A stretch of DNA of 30,172 bases from an uncultured Sediminicola sp. (GCA_938039345.1 CALHVB010000149.1:1-30172); one strand, 5' to 3'. Positions 10,583-19,182 are shown, numbered from the stretch's first letter. Numbers and translations are program-made. Notes: generated by a model from the letters alone, not told the origin.

Positions 10583-11986
10583 TTATTGTTGAAAAATAAG
10601 TCGTTCTCTTTCTCCTTTTTCATTTATAAGAGTAATACTAGTTCTTCCGTATCTAGAAATAGCACCAAAAAGGTCTCTGGCATCTTGTATGTCATTTATC
10701 TCTTCTCCGTTTACAGAGTATAAAACTTTCCCCCATAAACCATAATTACGATATGTTTCTGGAACACCAGTAATTTTAACTCCTTTATCTGTTTTGTATT
10801 TCTTTTTGTCCTTATCAGTTAAGTTTTTAATTGTTAATCCCATACCTGTAGTTGCAGGTAAGACAGCGGTTTGTCTTTTTTTAATAATAACAGCTTTAGT
10901 TATTAGTTCATCATCTCTACTTATAGTCACTTGTACTTCGTCCCCTGGTCTTTTGGTGGAAATATAACCTGTTAAATCTGCATGTTTATGAATTTCTACT
11001 TGGTCTACTTTTTTTATAATATCTCCAGACTGTAAACCAGCATCGTGAGCACCAGAATCATTTTCTACACCTTCTATATATACACCATCAATTTCATCAA
11101 TACCTTTTTCTATAGCATAAGGGCTATTTATAGGTACTATATTAATCCCTAAAATTCCATTTTGTACATTACCATACTCAATAATATCTTCTACTATTTT
11201 TTTAGCAATATTACTTGGTACAGCAAATGAGTATCCAACATAAGAACCTGTTTGCGATGTTATAGCAGTATTAATACCAATAAGATCTCCATTTGTATTT
11301 ACTAAAGCACCACCGCTATTTCCAGGATTTACAGCAGCATCTGTTTGTATAAAAGATTGATTACTCCCTAAATCTCTAGCTTTGGCACTTACTATACCAG
11401 CGGTAACAGTAGAAGTTAAATTAAAAGGATTACCCACAGCTAAAACCCACTCTCCAATTTTTGTATCATTAGAGTCTCCAAAAGCTAAGTAAGGTAGTTT
11501 TTGTTTAGCATCTATCTTTAATAGTGCAATGTCAGATTTTTTATCAGTACCTATAAGTACTGCATCATAGGTTTTGTTATTGTTTAAGGTAACTTGTAAC
11601 TGTGTAGCATTATCTATTACATGATTATTAGTTACAATATGTCCGTCTGGGGAAATAATAACTCCTGATCCGGTACCAATTTGTGGTTGTTGGCTTGCTC
11701 CATGCCCATAAAAGAACTCCATAAAAGAGGTGGGGGCTTTGCTAATGGTTACATTTTTTACGTGCACAACTGCATTTACAGTATTTTGAGCAACAACTGT
11801 AAAATCAACTTCGTTTATTCCAGCACCTTTGGCAGAAGTGGGAGTATAGTTTGTGTTAAATACGTTGTCTTTTTTGTTTTCTGTAACAACGGTATAATTT
11901 GTTTGTTCAAAAAATAGTTTATACGCTCCTAGCGTTATAGCTCCTGCAAAAATGGCTGCCAATAGTAAACTAGCTATCTTCTTCAT
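10583..11986 (-). CDS. degP: DegP/HtrA-family periplasmic serine protease (Do-like)
   Basis: 467 residues. An N-terminal hydrophobic segment (about 4-24) serves as signal or membrane anchor. The trypsin-like domain (about 60-270) has the full catalytic triad: His122 in VTNNHVIDNA, Asp152 in KSDIALLKID, and Ser224 in NPGNSGGAL. A first PDZ domain covers about 275-375 (GILGINIV to ISRDDE), and a second, more diverged PDZ about 380-467 ends at the C-terminus. Two PDZ domains point to DegP/DegQ-type Do proteases rather than single-PDZ DegS. It degrades or refolds misfolded envelope proteins. It faces dapF divergently, has its own terminator, and looks like a single-gene unit. No RpoE-type or CpxR-type site was recognised; those systems differ in Bacteroidota. 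Confidence 0.93.
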   Translation of the reverse strand: MKKIASLLLAAIFAGAITLGAYKLFFEQTNYTVVTENKKDNVFNTNYTPTSAKGAGINEVDFTVVAQNTVNAVVHVKNVTISKAPTSFMEFFYGHGASQQPQIGTGSGVIISPDGHIVTNNHVIDNATQLQVTLNNNKTYDAVLIGTDKKSDIALLKIDAKQKLPYLAFGDSNDTKIGEWVLAVGNPFNLTSTVTAGIVSAKARDLGSNQSFIQTDAAVNPGNSGGALVNTNGDLIGINTAITSQTGSYVGYSFAVPSNIAKKIVEDIIEYGNVQNGILGINIVPINSPYAIEKGIDEIDGVYIEGVENDSGAHDAGLQSGDIIKKVDQVEIHKHADLTGYISTKRPGDEVQVTISRDDELITKAVIIKKRQTAVLPATTGMGLTIKNLTDKDKKKYKTDKGVKITGVPETYRNYGLWGKVLYSVNGEEINDIQDARDLFGAISRYGRTSITLINEKGERERLIFQQ

Positions 11987-12088
11987 AAATATGTGTTTTA
12001 AGATTCTGATAGTAAAATTAATTTTTTTTCTGAAAAATAAATTAGGTTTAACGTCTTTTTAACTGCTAATATTCCCTTAATAAAATGA

Positions 12089-12096
12089 TATCTTTG
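12089..12096 (+). promoter_or_regulatory. -7 promoter element for dapF operon
   Basis: TATCTTTG, an exact match to TAnnTTTG, ends 17 bases before the dapF ATG. No TTG lies at the expected distance, so the -33 part is unsupported. Confidence 0.6.
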
Positions 12097-12113
12097 TAGT
12101 TTAATTACTTATT

Positions 12114-12890
12114 ATGCAAATTACATTTTATAAATATCAAGGTACAGGTAACGATTTTGTAATGATAGATAATCGTTCTAATTTCTTTCCTAAAGAGGAT
12201 ACAAAACTAGTTGCATTTTTATGTGATAGAAAGTTTGGAATTGGTGCTGATGGACTTATTTTGTTGGAGAATGATGCAGAAGTAGATTTTAAAATGGTTT
12301 ACTATAATTCTGATGGTAATGAAAGTACAATGTGTGGTAATGGAGGAAGATGTTTGGTTGCTTTTGCTAAATATTTAAATGTTTTTAAAGAAGACACAAC
12401 ATTTGTAGCGGTAGATGGGCTGCATTATGCATCTATACAAGATGATATCGTGAGTCTTCAAATGCAAGATGTAGCCGATATAAAAGAAAAACCACAATAT
12501 TGCTTTTTAGATACGGGCTCACCACACCATGTGCAAATGGTAGAAGATTTAAAAGCTTTAAAAGTAGATAAAGAGGGAGAGAAGTTGCGCTATGGTTTAT
12601 ACGGACAAGAAGGAAGTAATATTAATTTTGTTGCGCAACCTAATAAAGACACATTTGATGTTCGTACCTATGAACGAGGTGTAGAGGGCGAGACTTTGTC
12701 TTGTGGTACTGGAGTTACAGCTGTAGCAATAGCAATGCATAAAACAGGAAAAACTGTAGCTAAAGAAATTGGTATTAATACTTTAGGAGGAGCATTACAA
12801 GTAAAATTCGATTCTGATGCTAAAGGCTATACTAATGTATTTTTAACAGGTCCTGCAAAGTTTGTTTTTAAAGGAGAAATAGAATGTTAA
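12114..12890 (+). CDS. dapF: Diaminopimelate epimerase
   Basis: 258 residues. Both catalytic cysteines of this cofactor-free two-base racemase are present: Cys74 in STMCGNGGRC and Cys197 in LSCGTGVTA. The N-terminus FYKYQGTGNDFVMID and the block DTGSPHHV are typical. DapF interconverts LL- and meso-diaminopimelate, the last step before lysine and the source of the diaminopimelate cross-link of Gram-negative peptidoglycan. The next gene overlaps it by 7 bases (the ATG of the GNAT gene lies inside the last codons), and mltG follows that, so the operon links a peptidoglycan precursor enzyme to a glycan-strand-ending enzyme. The promoter element lies just upstream; degP diverges on the other side. 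Confidence 0.97.
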   Translation: MQITFYKYQGTGNDFVMIDNRSNFFPKEDTKLVAFLCDRKFGIGADGLILLENDAEVDFKMVYYNSDGNESTMCGNGGRCLVAFAKYLNVFKEDTTFVAVDGLHYASIQDDIVSLQMQDVADIKEKPQYCFLDTGSPHHVQMVEDLKALKVDKEGEKLRYGLYGQEGSNINFVAQPNKDTFDVRTYERGVEGETLSCGTGVTAVAIAMHKTGKTVAKEIGINTLGGALQVKFDSDAKGYTNVFLTGPAKFVFKGEIEC

Positions 12891-13408
12891 GCTTAGAAGG
12901 CGAACATATTTATTTGAGAGCTTTAGAGCCAGAGGATATAGAATTTCTATATGAGCTAGAGAATAACACAGCTATTTGGGAAATTAGTGGTACAACTACA
13001 CCATATGCTAAGCATGTTTTAAAATTTTATTTAGAAAATGCACATAGAGACATTTATGAAGTAAAGCAGTTACGTTTGTCTATATGTAATAAAGATAAAC
13101 AAGTAATAGGCTTAATAGATTTGTTTGATTTTGACCCTAAAAATCGTAGAGCTGGAGTTGGAATAATTGTATTGAAAGATAAAAACAGAAATAAGGGAAT
13201 AGGAGCAGAGGCTTTGTCTTTATTGTGTAATTATGCGTTTAATAGTTTAGATTTAAGGCAATTGTATGCTAATGTTATGTTAGATAATGCTGCTAGTATA
13301 CATTTGTTTAAGAAAAACGGATTTAAAGAAGTCGGCGTAAAGAAAGACTGGATTTACTCTAATGGAGTATATAAAGATGAAATTTTATATCAAAAGATAA
13401 ATAGCTAA
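12884..13408 (+). CDS. GNAT-family N-acetyltransferase (RimJ/RimL-like)
   Basis: 174 residues of a single GNAT fold. The start LEGEHIYLRALEPEDIEFLYELENN is that of the RimJ/RimL/SpeG-like branch. The acetyl-CoA pyrophosphate loop appears as KNRNKGIGAEAL (about 104-115), followed by NVMLDNAASIHLFKKNGFKEVG, the usual end of the fold. The acceptor may be a protein N-terminus, a polyamine or another small amine; the sequence does not decide. It is coupled to its neighbours: its start overlaps dapF by 7 bases, and its stop overlaps the mltG ATG by one base. The position between two envelope genes is suggestive of a wall-related role but weak evidence. Confidence 0.88.
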   Translation: MLSLEGEHIYLRALEPEDIEFLYELENNTAIWEISGTTTPYAKHVLKFYLENAHRDIYEVKQLRLSICNKDKQVIGLIDLFDFDPKNRRAGVGIIVLKDKNRNKGIGAEALSLLCNYAFNSLDLRQLYANVMLDNAASIHLFKKNGFKEVGVKKDWIYSNGVYKDEILYQKINS

Positions 13409-14451
13409 TGTATATTAAGAAAATTTTATTAATTATTGTTTTGGCAGGAATTGTCGTAGGAGGAGTATTTGCATATAAGGTTTACGATGCCTTTTTTTTG
13501 CCTAATACTCAGTTTAATAATGAAAAGGCATATGTATTTATTCCTACCAATACAACAAAAGAAGAGCTTAAAACAATTTTAGAACCTTTGCTGTTAGATG
13601 TAAATTCTTTTGAAGCAGCGGCTAAGAGAAAAGGATATCTTAATAAGATAAAAGGAGGGAAGTATGCTATAAGTAAAGACATGAATAATAATGAAATTAT
13701 TGGTGTTTTAAGAAGTAAAAATATTCCTGTAAGAGTAGCATTCAACAATCAAGAAACTCTAGCAAATTTAGCAGGCAGAATAGCAGCGCAAATTGAAACA
13801 GATAGTGTATCCTTATTAAAAGCATTTAATGATGTTACTTTTTTAAAGGATAATGGCTTTAATAAGAATACTAAACTGGCAATGTATATTCCTAATAGTT
13901 ATGATTTTTACTGGAATATTTCTCCTGAAGGATTTCGTGATAAGATGTTAAAAGAATACCGTAGATTTTGGAATGATACTAGGTTAGCAAAAGCAAAAAA
14001 AATAGGTTTAACGCCTTTAGAGGTTGGTTCTTTAGCGGCAATAGTGCACAAAGAATCTGCGAAAATAGATGAAAGACCAAAAGTTGCTGGACTATATTTA
14101 AATAGATTACGTAAAAAAATGTTATTACAAGCAGATCCTACGGTTATTTATGCTTTAAAATTACATTCGGGAGATTTTAATAAAGTAATAAAAAGAGTTT
14201 TATATAAAGATTTAGAGCTAGACTCACCTTATAATACCTATAAATACGCAGGAGTCCCTCCTGGACCAATTACAATGCCAGATATATCTGCTATAGATGC
14301 TGTACTTAATGCTAAAAAACATAACTATTATTATTTTGTAGCCGATGTAAAGAATTTTGGATATCATATGTTTGCCGAAACTTTAGCGCAGCATAACCGA
14401 AATAAAAAGCAGTACATCCGATGGATAAACAGTAAGAAAATTATGAGATAG
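13408..14451 (+). CDS. mltG: Endolytic peptidoglycan transglycosylase MltG
   Basis: 347 residues. One N-terminal membrane helix (about 4-26) is followed by a LysM-like part and the YceG catalytic domain. The catalytic Glu is E216 in AAIVHKESAK, and the other family marks, MYIPNSYDFYW near 159, ADPTVIYAL near 242-250, and SPYNTYKYAGVPPGPI near 273-290, are all there. MltG cuts nascent glycan strands in the inner-membrane-proximal periplasm and so sets strand length. Its ATG overlaps the stop of the GNAT gene (TAATG), showing translational coupling. The N-terminus agrees with a short cytoplasmic tail; no other start is better. No terminator was recognised directly after it, but the next gene has its own promoter. 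Confidence 0.95.
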   Translation: MYIKKILLIIVLAGIVVGGVFAYKVYDAFFLPNTQFNNEKAYVFIPTNTTKEELKTILEPLLLDVNSFEAAAKRKGYLNKIKGGKYAISKDMNNNEIIGVLRSKNIPVRVAFNNQETLANLAGRIAAQIETDSVSLLKAFNDVTFLKDNGFNKNTKLAMYIPNSYDFYWNISPEGFRDKMLKEYRRFWNDTRLAKAKKIGLTPLEVGSLAAIVHKESAKIDERPKVAGLYLNRLRKKMLLQADPTVIYALKLHSGDFNKVIKRVLYKDLELDSPYNTYKYAGVPPGPITMPDISAIDAVLNAKKHNYYYFVADVKNFGYHMFAETLAQHNRNKKQYIRWINSKKIMR

Positions 14452-14527
14452 TGTATTTTGTCTGACTTTTAAGACATTTTAACTAAAAACCATACACTTT
14501 TTAGAAAATCTTAGGCTATAAAGAATT

Positions 14528-14555
14528 TTGTAAAATAAAAACAGCACTATATTTG
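14528..14555 (+). promoter_or_regulatory. Promoter of the lytic-transglycosylase-like gene
   Basis: TTG (14528-14530), a 17-base spacer, then TATATTTG (14548-14555), a full match to the Bacteroidota TTG/TAnnTTTG arrangement. It lies about 60 bases before the ATG at 14617. Confidence 0.7.
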
Positions 14556-14616
14556 CGGTGTAGAAATTTAAGCTAATCTATATTTTTTTGATTGTAAGTC
14601 TTAAGAAAACTAATAT

Positions 14617-15249
14617 ATGCGAAAATGGATAAGGGTAATTATACCACTTATCATGATTTTTATTTTAACGAGTTTTAGGTATAACCTAACTTCAACAACA
14701 GAAGTGCCTAGTGCTCTTAAAGTAATAGAACCTACTAAAGTTTTGTTCCCCAAAAACAAAACTAGCTATAACCCGGAAATAGTATTGCCTCCATTTATAG
14801 GAAGTACATACACTGGTTTTAAAGAAGCATTAGCTTTTAAAGAATCTCAAGGGAATTATTTTTCTGTAAATACTCTAGGGTATTTGGGTAAGTTTCAGTT
14901 TGGAGTAACTACACTACAATTAATGGGAGTGTACAATACATCTGAATTTTTAAATACACCAAAATTACAGGAAAAATTATTTGATATTAATATTGCAAGA
15001 AACAAATGGATTTTAAGAAAGGATATTAAAGCATTTGTAGGAAAGCATATTAAAGGTATTGAGATAACCGAATCGGGAATATTGGCAGCTGCACATTTAG
15101 CAGGTGCTGGTAATGTTAAAAAATATTTAAAAACCTATGGAGCTTTCGAGGTTAAAGATGCGTATGGTACAGCAATATCTAATTACATGAAAAAGTTTTC
15201 TGGGTATGATGTATCAACGATATCACCAAAGAGAAATCCAAGAATTTAA
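14617..15249 (+). CDS. Lytic-transglycosylase-like (lysozyme-fold) exported protein
   Basis: 210 residues. An N-terminal hydrophobic segment (about 7-20) makes it exported or anchored. The central part looks like a small lysozyme/SLT fold: FKEALAFKESQGNYFSVN carries a likely catalytic Glu76, then YLGKFQFG (about 89-96) resembles the glycan-binding strand motif of SLT proteins, and AAAHLAGAGNVKKYLKTYG (about 157-175) matches the AAHLAGAGG-type helix seen in such enzymes. It would cleave peptidoglycan in the periplasm. No LysM is visible, though related flavobacterial proteins are sometimes named LysM or peptidoglycan-binding proteins. It has its own promoter and a clear terminator. The fold is moderately sure; activity is inferred. 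Confidence 0.7.
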   Translation: MRKWIRVIIPLIMIFILTSFRYNLTSTTEVPSALKVIEPTKVLFPKNKTSYNPEIVLPPFIGSTYTGFKEALAFKESQGNYFSVNTLGYLGKFQFGVTTLQLMGVYNTSEFLNTPKLQEKLFDINIARNKWILRKDIKAFVGKHIKGIEITESGILAAAHLAGAGNVKKYLKTYGAFEVKDAYGTAISNYMKKFSGYDVSTISPKRNPRI

Positions 15250-15275
15250 GATTAATTATATTATGAAAATGAGTA

Positions 15276-15309
15276 AGGGCTTTAGTGAGAACGCTAAAGC
15301 TCTTTTTTT
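15276..15309 (+). terminator. Rho-independent terminator of the lytic-transglycosylase-like gene
   Basis: Stem AGGGCTTTAG (15276-15285) with CTAAAGCTCT (15294-15303, one G-U pair), 8-base loop, followed by a run of seven T. The minus strand lacks a T tail, so it serves the plus-strand gene. Confidence 0.88.
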
Positions 15310-15320
15310 GTGCAAAAATA

Positions 15321-16040
15321 TTAGGCGTGTACTATAAAGATACAAGGTCTTTTGTGTAAATCTACCGTTTCTCTTTTCCATTCAGCAACACTTTTAGTGG
15401 CAATGTATTCTGTAGCTAATGTAATATCACAGGCTATACAGACTAAGGTGTTTGGAGAAAGTGTTTTAAGAATTTCGGCAAATAACTTATCGTTTCTGTA
15501 TGGAGTTTCAATACATATCTGAGTTTGATTTAAGTCTCTAGATATTTTTTCCATCTTCTTTAAGGCACTTTTTCGGTCACTAGCATCAATAGGTAAATAA
15601 CCATTAAAGGCAAAGCTTTGTCCGTTTAAACCACTAGACATTAGTGCTAAAAAAATAGAGGAAGGCCCTACTAAAGGTACTACCTGTATTCCTTTTTGAT
15701 GCGCTATTTTAACAACATCGGCACCAGGGTCAGCTATTCCAGGACAACCAGCTTCAGATATAATACCAACTGCGTGTCCTTCTAAACATGGATTAAGAAA
15801 GGTTGGAATTATTTCTGGTTCTGTATATTTGTTTAATACTTCTAGCTTTAGACTCGGTTGTGATTTCCCTGAACTTATTTTTTTTATAAAATGACGTGCA
15901 GATTTTTCATTCTCTACAATATAATAATCAATATTTTCTATAGCTCTTTTAATAGATATAGGTAATACTTCTAAAGGAGCATTATCTCCTAATGTGGTAG
16001 GGATTAAATAAAGTTTTCCAAGTGGTTTGGTCGTATTCAT
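15321..16040 (-). CDS. RsmI-like SAM-dependent methyltransferase (tetrapyrrole methylase fold), paralogue type
   Basis: 239 residues. The N-terminus KLYLIPTTLGDN and the glycine-rich stretch ISEAGCPGIADPGADVV (about 94-110) followed by VVPLVGPSSIFLALMSSGLNGQSFAFNGYLP (about 115-145) place it with RsmI, which 2'-O-methylates C1402 of 16S rRNA. It differs from canonical RsmI, which reads YIVATPIGNL at the start and runs to about 280 residues with an extra C-terminal domain. Bacteroidota often carry both, so this is best called a shorter paralogue of unknown target. It is the last gene of the dnaA operon, with 6 bases between it and the phosphatase gene. Confidence 0.82.
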   Translation of the reverse strand: MNTTKPLGKLYLIPTTLGDNAPLEVLPISIKRAIENIDYYIVENEKSARHFIKKISSGKSQPSLKLEVLNKYTEPEIIPTFLNPCLEGHAVGIISEAGCPGIADPGADVVKIAHQKGIQVVPLVGPSSIFLALMSSGLNGQSFAFNGYLPIDASDRKSALKKMEKISRDLNQTQICIETPYRNDKLFAEILKTLSPNTLVCIACDITLATEYIATKSVAEWKRETVDLHKRPCIFIVHA

Positions 16041-16046
16041 CTATTA

Positions 16047-16499
16047 TTATATCAGTTTTTTAGCAATATGGTCGCAAGCATTATTAATTAAATTAAAAAC
16101 AGTTGTAAAACCTTCATCAGCATCATAATATGGATCGGGCACTTCTTTTGTTTTTAGCGTAGTTTCACTTAATAATAATTTTACTTTTTTAATGTCTTCA
16201 TCGCTTTTTGCAAGTGAGATTACATTATTGTAATTACTATTATCCATTACATATATCAAGTCAAAATCTTTAAAATCTGCAGCAGAAAACTTTCTGCAAG
16301 ATTGTTGACTTATATCAATATTATTATGTTTTGCTACGGCTATAGACCTAGGGTCTGGTTTGTTGCCCACATGATAACCAGCAGTTCCGGCAGAATCTAC
16401 AAAAACTTTTTTAGGATTTACTTTGCTTTTAAGAATGCCTTCTGCTAATGGCGACCTACAAATATTTCCTAGGCAAACCATTAAAACTTTAGTAACCAT
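16047..16499 (-). CDS. Low-molecular-weight protein-tyrosine phosphatase
   Basis: 150 residues. The phosphate-binding loop CX5R-S is at the start, Cys9 to Arg15 in CLGNICRSP, giving the nucleophile cysteine and the phosphate-binding arginine. The general acid is Asp122 in PDPYY. These match the LMW-PTP family, which also includes arsenate reductases; those need further cysteines in a distinct C-terminal pattern, not seen here. In bacteria such phosphatases often act on a tyrosine kinase that controls polysaccharide export, but no kinase or polysaccharide gene is nearby. The gene sits 10 bases after dnaA and 6 before the RsmI-like gene, so it is cotranscribed with the replication initiator. 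Confidence 0.92.
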   Translation of the reverse strand: MVTKVLMVCLGNICRSPLAEGILKSKVNPKKVFVDSAGTAGYHVGNKPDPRSIAVAKHNNIDISQQSCRKFSAADFKDFDLIYVMDNSNYNNVISLAKSDEDIKKVKLLLSETTLKTKEVPDPYYDADEGFTTVFNLINNACDHIAKKLI

Positions 16500-16509
16500 T
16501 CTGTATAAT

Positions 16510-17934
16510 TTATGAGAATTTCTTTGTTAAGTCTTCTATGTACTTTTTAAATTGCTTATCTGTTTCTGCTAAGTTATCAACTGTTTTACAGGCGTGTAAG
16601 ACGGTAGCGTGGTCTCTTTTTCCTATTTGCGATCCAATACTTGCCAATGAAGCTTTAGTGAATTTTTTAGCAAAAAACATAGCTAATTGTCTAGCTTGTA
16701 CAATATGTCTTTTTCTTGTTTTGGATTGTAATGTAGCAACATCCATTTCAAAGTAATCAGAAACAACTTTCTGAATGTAGTCTATAGATACTTCTCTTTT
16801 GGTGTTTTTTACAAATTTTTCTACAACCTGTTGTGCTAATTCTATAGTAACTTCTCGTTTGTTAAAAGAAGATTGGGCTATAAGAGATATTACAGCACCT
16901 TCTAGCTCTCTAATATTAGTTTTAATGTGCTTAGCAACATAATCTATAATATCTTCTGGCATTTCTACACCATCTCTGTAGAGCTTGTTTTTTAATATAG
17001 AAATCCTAGTTTCGTAATCTGGCGTTTGTAATTCGGCAGATAGTCCCCATTTAAAACGAGAAAGTAAGCGTTGTTCTATGTCCTGCATGTCTACAGGAGC
17101 TTTATCAGAAGTAAGAATTACTTGTTTGCCATTTTGATGTAAATGGTTAAAGATGTGGAAAAAGACATCTTGTGTTCCAGATTTCCCTGATAAGAATTGA
17201 ACATCATCAATAATTAAAACATCTATTAATTGGTAAAAATGAATAAAATCATTTCTAGTATTCTTTTTAACAGATTCTATAAACTGTTGTGTAAATTTTT
17301 CAGCAGAAATGTATAAAACAGTTCTTTCTGGGTATTTATCTTTAATTTCAACACCAATAGCATGCGCTAAATGTGTTTTACCTAAACCAACACCACCAAA
17401 AATTAATAAAGGATTAAATGATGTTCCTCCTGGTTTGTTGGCGACAGCCATACCAGCAGAACGTGCTAACCTGTTAGAGTCTCCTTCTAAGAAGTTGTCA
17501 AAACTGTAATTAGGATTTAACTGAGATTCTATTTTTATATTTCTAATTCCTGGAATTATAAAAGGATTTTTTAATTCTGGATTTTTAGATTTTATAGCAA
17601 CGTCTAATTCTTGTGCAGGAACACTTGCTCTATTAGAACTTGGAATTTTTTCGGTAAAAGGTTCTCTGTTACCGTAAGTGTTTTCCATTTTAATAATGTA
17701 AACAAGTTTAGCATTTTCACCTAACTCTTTTGTTAAAGAAACTTTTAAAAGTTTAACATAATGCTCCTCTAACCATTCGTAAAAAAACTTACTTGGTACT
17801 TGTATGCTTAGAGAGTTCTCCGATAACTTTACGGGTTTAATAGGTTCAAACCATGTTTTAAATGCCTGCGGTTGTATGTTGTCTTTTATAAACATTAAAC
17901 AATTATTCCATACAGTAGTAGCAGTAACATTCAT
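16510..17934 (-). CDS. dnaA: Chromosomal replication initiator DnaA
   Basis: 474 residues, complete. Domain I (about 1-85, starting VWNNCLMFIKDNI) interacts with helicase; a short linker domain II follows. The AAA+ domain III (about 135-350) has Walker A GGVGLGKT (180-187) and Walker B IIDDVQF (241-247). Domain IV ends with GKRDHATVLHACKTV (438-452), the helix-turn-helix signature that reads DnaA boxes. It binds oriC, melts it and loads DnaB. It heads an operon with the phosphatase and RsmI-like genes. The upstream region (17935-18147) has no recognisable cluster of DnaA boxes, and dnaN is not adjacent. Confidence 0.98.
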   Translation of the reverse strand: MNVTATTVWNNCLMFIKDNIQPQAFKTWFEPIKPVKLSENSLSIQVPSKFFYEWLEEHYVKLLKVSLTKELGENAKLVYIIKMENTYGNREPFTEKIPSSNRASVPAQELDVAIKSKNPELKNPFIIPGIRNIKIESQLNPNYSFDNFLEGDSNRLARSAGMAVANKPGGTSFNPLLIFGGVGLGKTHLAHAIGVEIKDKYPERTVLYISAEKFTQQFIESVKKNTRNDFIHFYQLIDVLIIDDVQFLSGKSGTQDVFFHIFNHLHQNGKQVILTSDKAPVDMQDIEQRLLSRFKWGLSAELQTPDYETRISILKNKLYRDGVEMPEDIIDYVAKHIKTNIRELEGAVISLIAQSSFNKREVTIELAQQVVEKFVKNTKREVSIDYIQKVVSDYFEMDVATLQSKTRKRHIVQARQLAMFFAKKFTKASLASIGSQIGKRDHATVLHACKTVDNLAETDKQFKKYIEDLTKKFS

Positions 17935-18147
17935 TTTTTAGTGTCTCGTTTTTGTTGGTTAGTGTAAAAATGATTGAATTATCACGATTAAGCTAGTTGG
18001 TTATACTAGTTGTCATAATCATGACAAATATGTGAACAAAAATTCTAAAAAAAAAATCAAAAGGTATTGATTTTACCCTTTTTTTTTCGCATGTTCACCA
18101 CACCAATTTTTGAATCGAATAAATATATAATTTTTACCTGAAAAAAC

Positions 18148-18546
18148 ATGGATTTAAATAAGATTTCTTTTAGAGTACGTTATGCAGAAACCGATAAAAT
18201 GGGAGTTGTATACCATGGGAACTATGCGCAGTACTTAGAAATGGGGAGAATAGAATGGCTTAGAAACATTGGAGTGTCATATAAAACTATGGAGGAAGAA
18301 GGAATTATATTACCTGTTGTAGCTTTAAACGTAAATTATAGAAAATCAGCATTTTATGATGACGTTTTAACATTGGAAACTACTTTAATAGAAAAGCCCT
18401 TAGTTAAAATATCTTTTAAGTATAAAATTTATAATGAAGCCAATAATCTTTTGGCAGAGGCAACAACAGATTTGGCTTTTGTTAATGAAAAAACTAGAAA
18501 ACCTATGAAATGTCCAGATTATATTTTGGAAAAAATAAAAGATTAA
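18148..18546 (+). CDS. YbgC/FadM-family hotdog acyl-CoA thioesterase
   Basis: 132 residues of one hotdog fold. The active-site segment RYAETDKMGVVYHGNYAQYLEMGR contains the Asp16, His23 and Glu31 positions typical of 4-hydroxybenzoyl-CoA-thioesterase-like YbgC proteins, and FVNEKTRKPMKCP closes the domain. YbgC in E. coli hydrolyses short acyl-CoA or acyl-ACP and is linked to the Tol-Pal system; FadM acts on long-chain acyl-CoA. The substrate here cannot be decided. It is divergent from dnaA (213 bases between) and converges with yigZ 33 bases away. No tol genes are nearby, which weakens the Tol link. Confidence 0.9.
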   Translation: MDLNKISFRVRYAETDKMGVVYHGNYAQYLEMGRIEWLRNIGVSYKTMEEEGIILPVVALNVNYRKSAFYDDVLTLETTLIEKPLVKISFKYKIYNEANNLLAEATTDLAFVNEKTRKPMKCPDYILEKIKD

Positions 18547-18579
18547 TTTTAATGCAAAAGATAAAATAGATTGAAGAAC

Positions 18580-19182
18580 TTATTTTAGTTTTAAATAATG
18601 CATAGACGAAAATATAGCCATAATTTCATTTATTTTTTGTTTTCTAACAGATAAAGTGTAATTGCAATTCAATTCTAAATTCTGAGCTATAATTTTTAGT
18701 TGGTGTTGTTTTATTACTCGCATTACTTTATCCATATGTTCATACTCAAAATAAATAGAGAATTGATGCTCTAATATTTTTTCTATTATAGGAGTATTTT
18801 CTAATGTTAACAGAGCAGCATTTTTATAAGCACTAATTAAACCTCCTACACCTAATTTTGTGCCACCAAAAATTCTGGCTACGGCTATTAATATATTGGT
18901 AACTTTAAAAGACTGTATTTGTCCGTAAATAGGTAAACCAGCAGAATTATTAGGTTCTCCATCATCATTAGCTCTGTATTGTATTTTAGTTACTCCTAAT
19001 TGCCAAGCATAACATACGTGGTTTGCCGTTGGGTGTTTCTTTTTTAACTGCTCAATAATAGGTTTTATGTCGCTTTCATTAGCGATAGGGAAGGCATATC
19101 CATAGAATTTGCTCTTTTTTTCTTTAAAAAGAATCTCTCCAGAAGGCTTTGCTATGGTTTTGTAGGTATCTTTAATATCCAT
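18580..19182 (-). CDS. YigZ/IMPACT family protein
   Basis: 200 residues, the usual size. The IMPACT domain covers about 15-130 with the family signature NDDGEPNNSAGLPI (72-85), HVCYAW near 55-60, and FGGTKLGVGGLISAY (105-119). A C-terminal DUF1949-type domain (about 135-200) is consistent with the YigZ subgroup. The cellular role of YigZ is not settled; the eukaryotic IMPACT protein affects translation control through GCN1, and bacterial members bind nucleic acid in some reports. It is the last gene of the ribD operon and its ATG overlaps the stop of the EamA gene by one base. Confidence 0.93.
   Translation of the reverse strand: MDIKDTYKTIAKPSGEILFKEKKSKFYGYAFPIANESDIKPIIEQLKKKHPTANHVCYAWQLGVTKIQYRANDDGEPNNSAGLPIYGQIQSFKVTNILIAVARIFGGTKLGVGGLISAYKNAALLTLENTPIIEKILEHQFSIYFEYEHMDKVMRVIKQHQLKIIAQNLELNCNYTLSVRKQKINEIMAIFSSMHYLKLK

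Noticed and set aside
11681..11917. 78-codon plus-strand frame opposite degP
   Set aside because: Lies inside the well-supported degP frame and shows no recognisable protein features.
17935..18147. Possible oriC in the dnaA upstream region
   Set aside because: It is AT-rich with some inverted repeats (for example GTGAACA near 18030 and TGTTCAC near 18095), but no cluster of TTATCCACA-like DnaA boxes was found, and oriC need not sit beside dnaA in this phylum.
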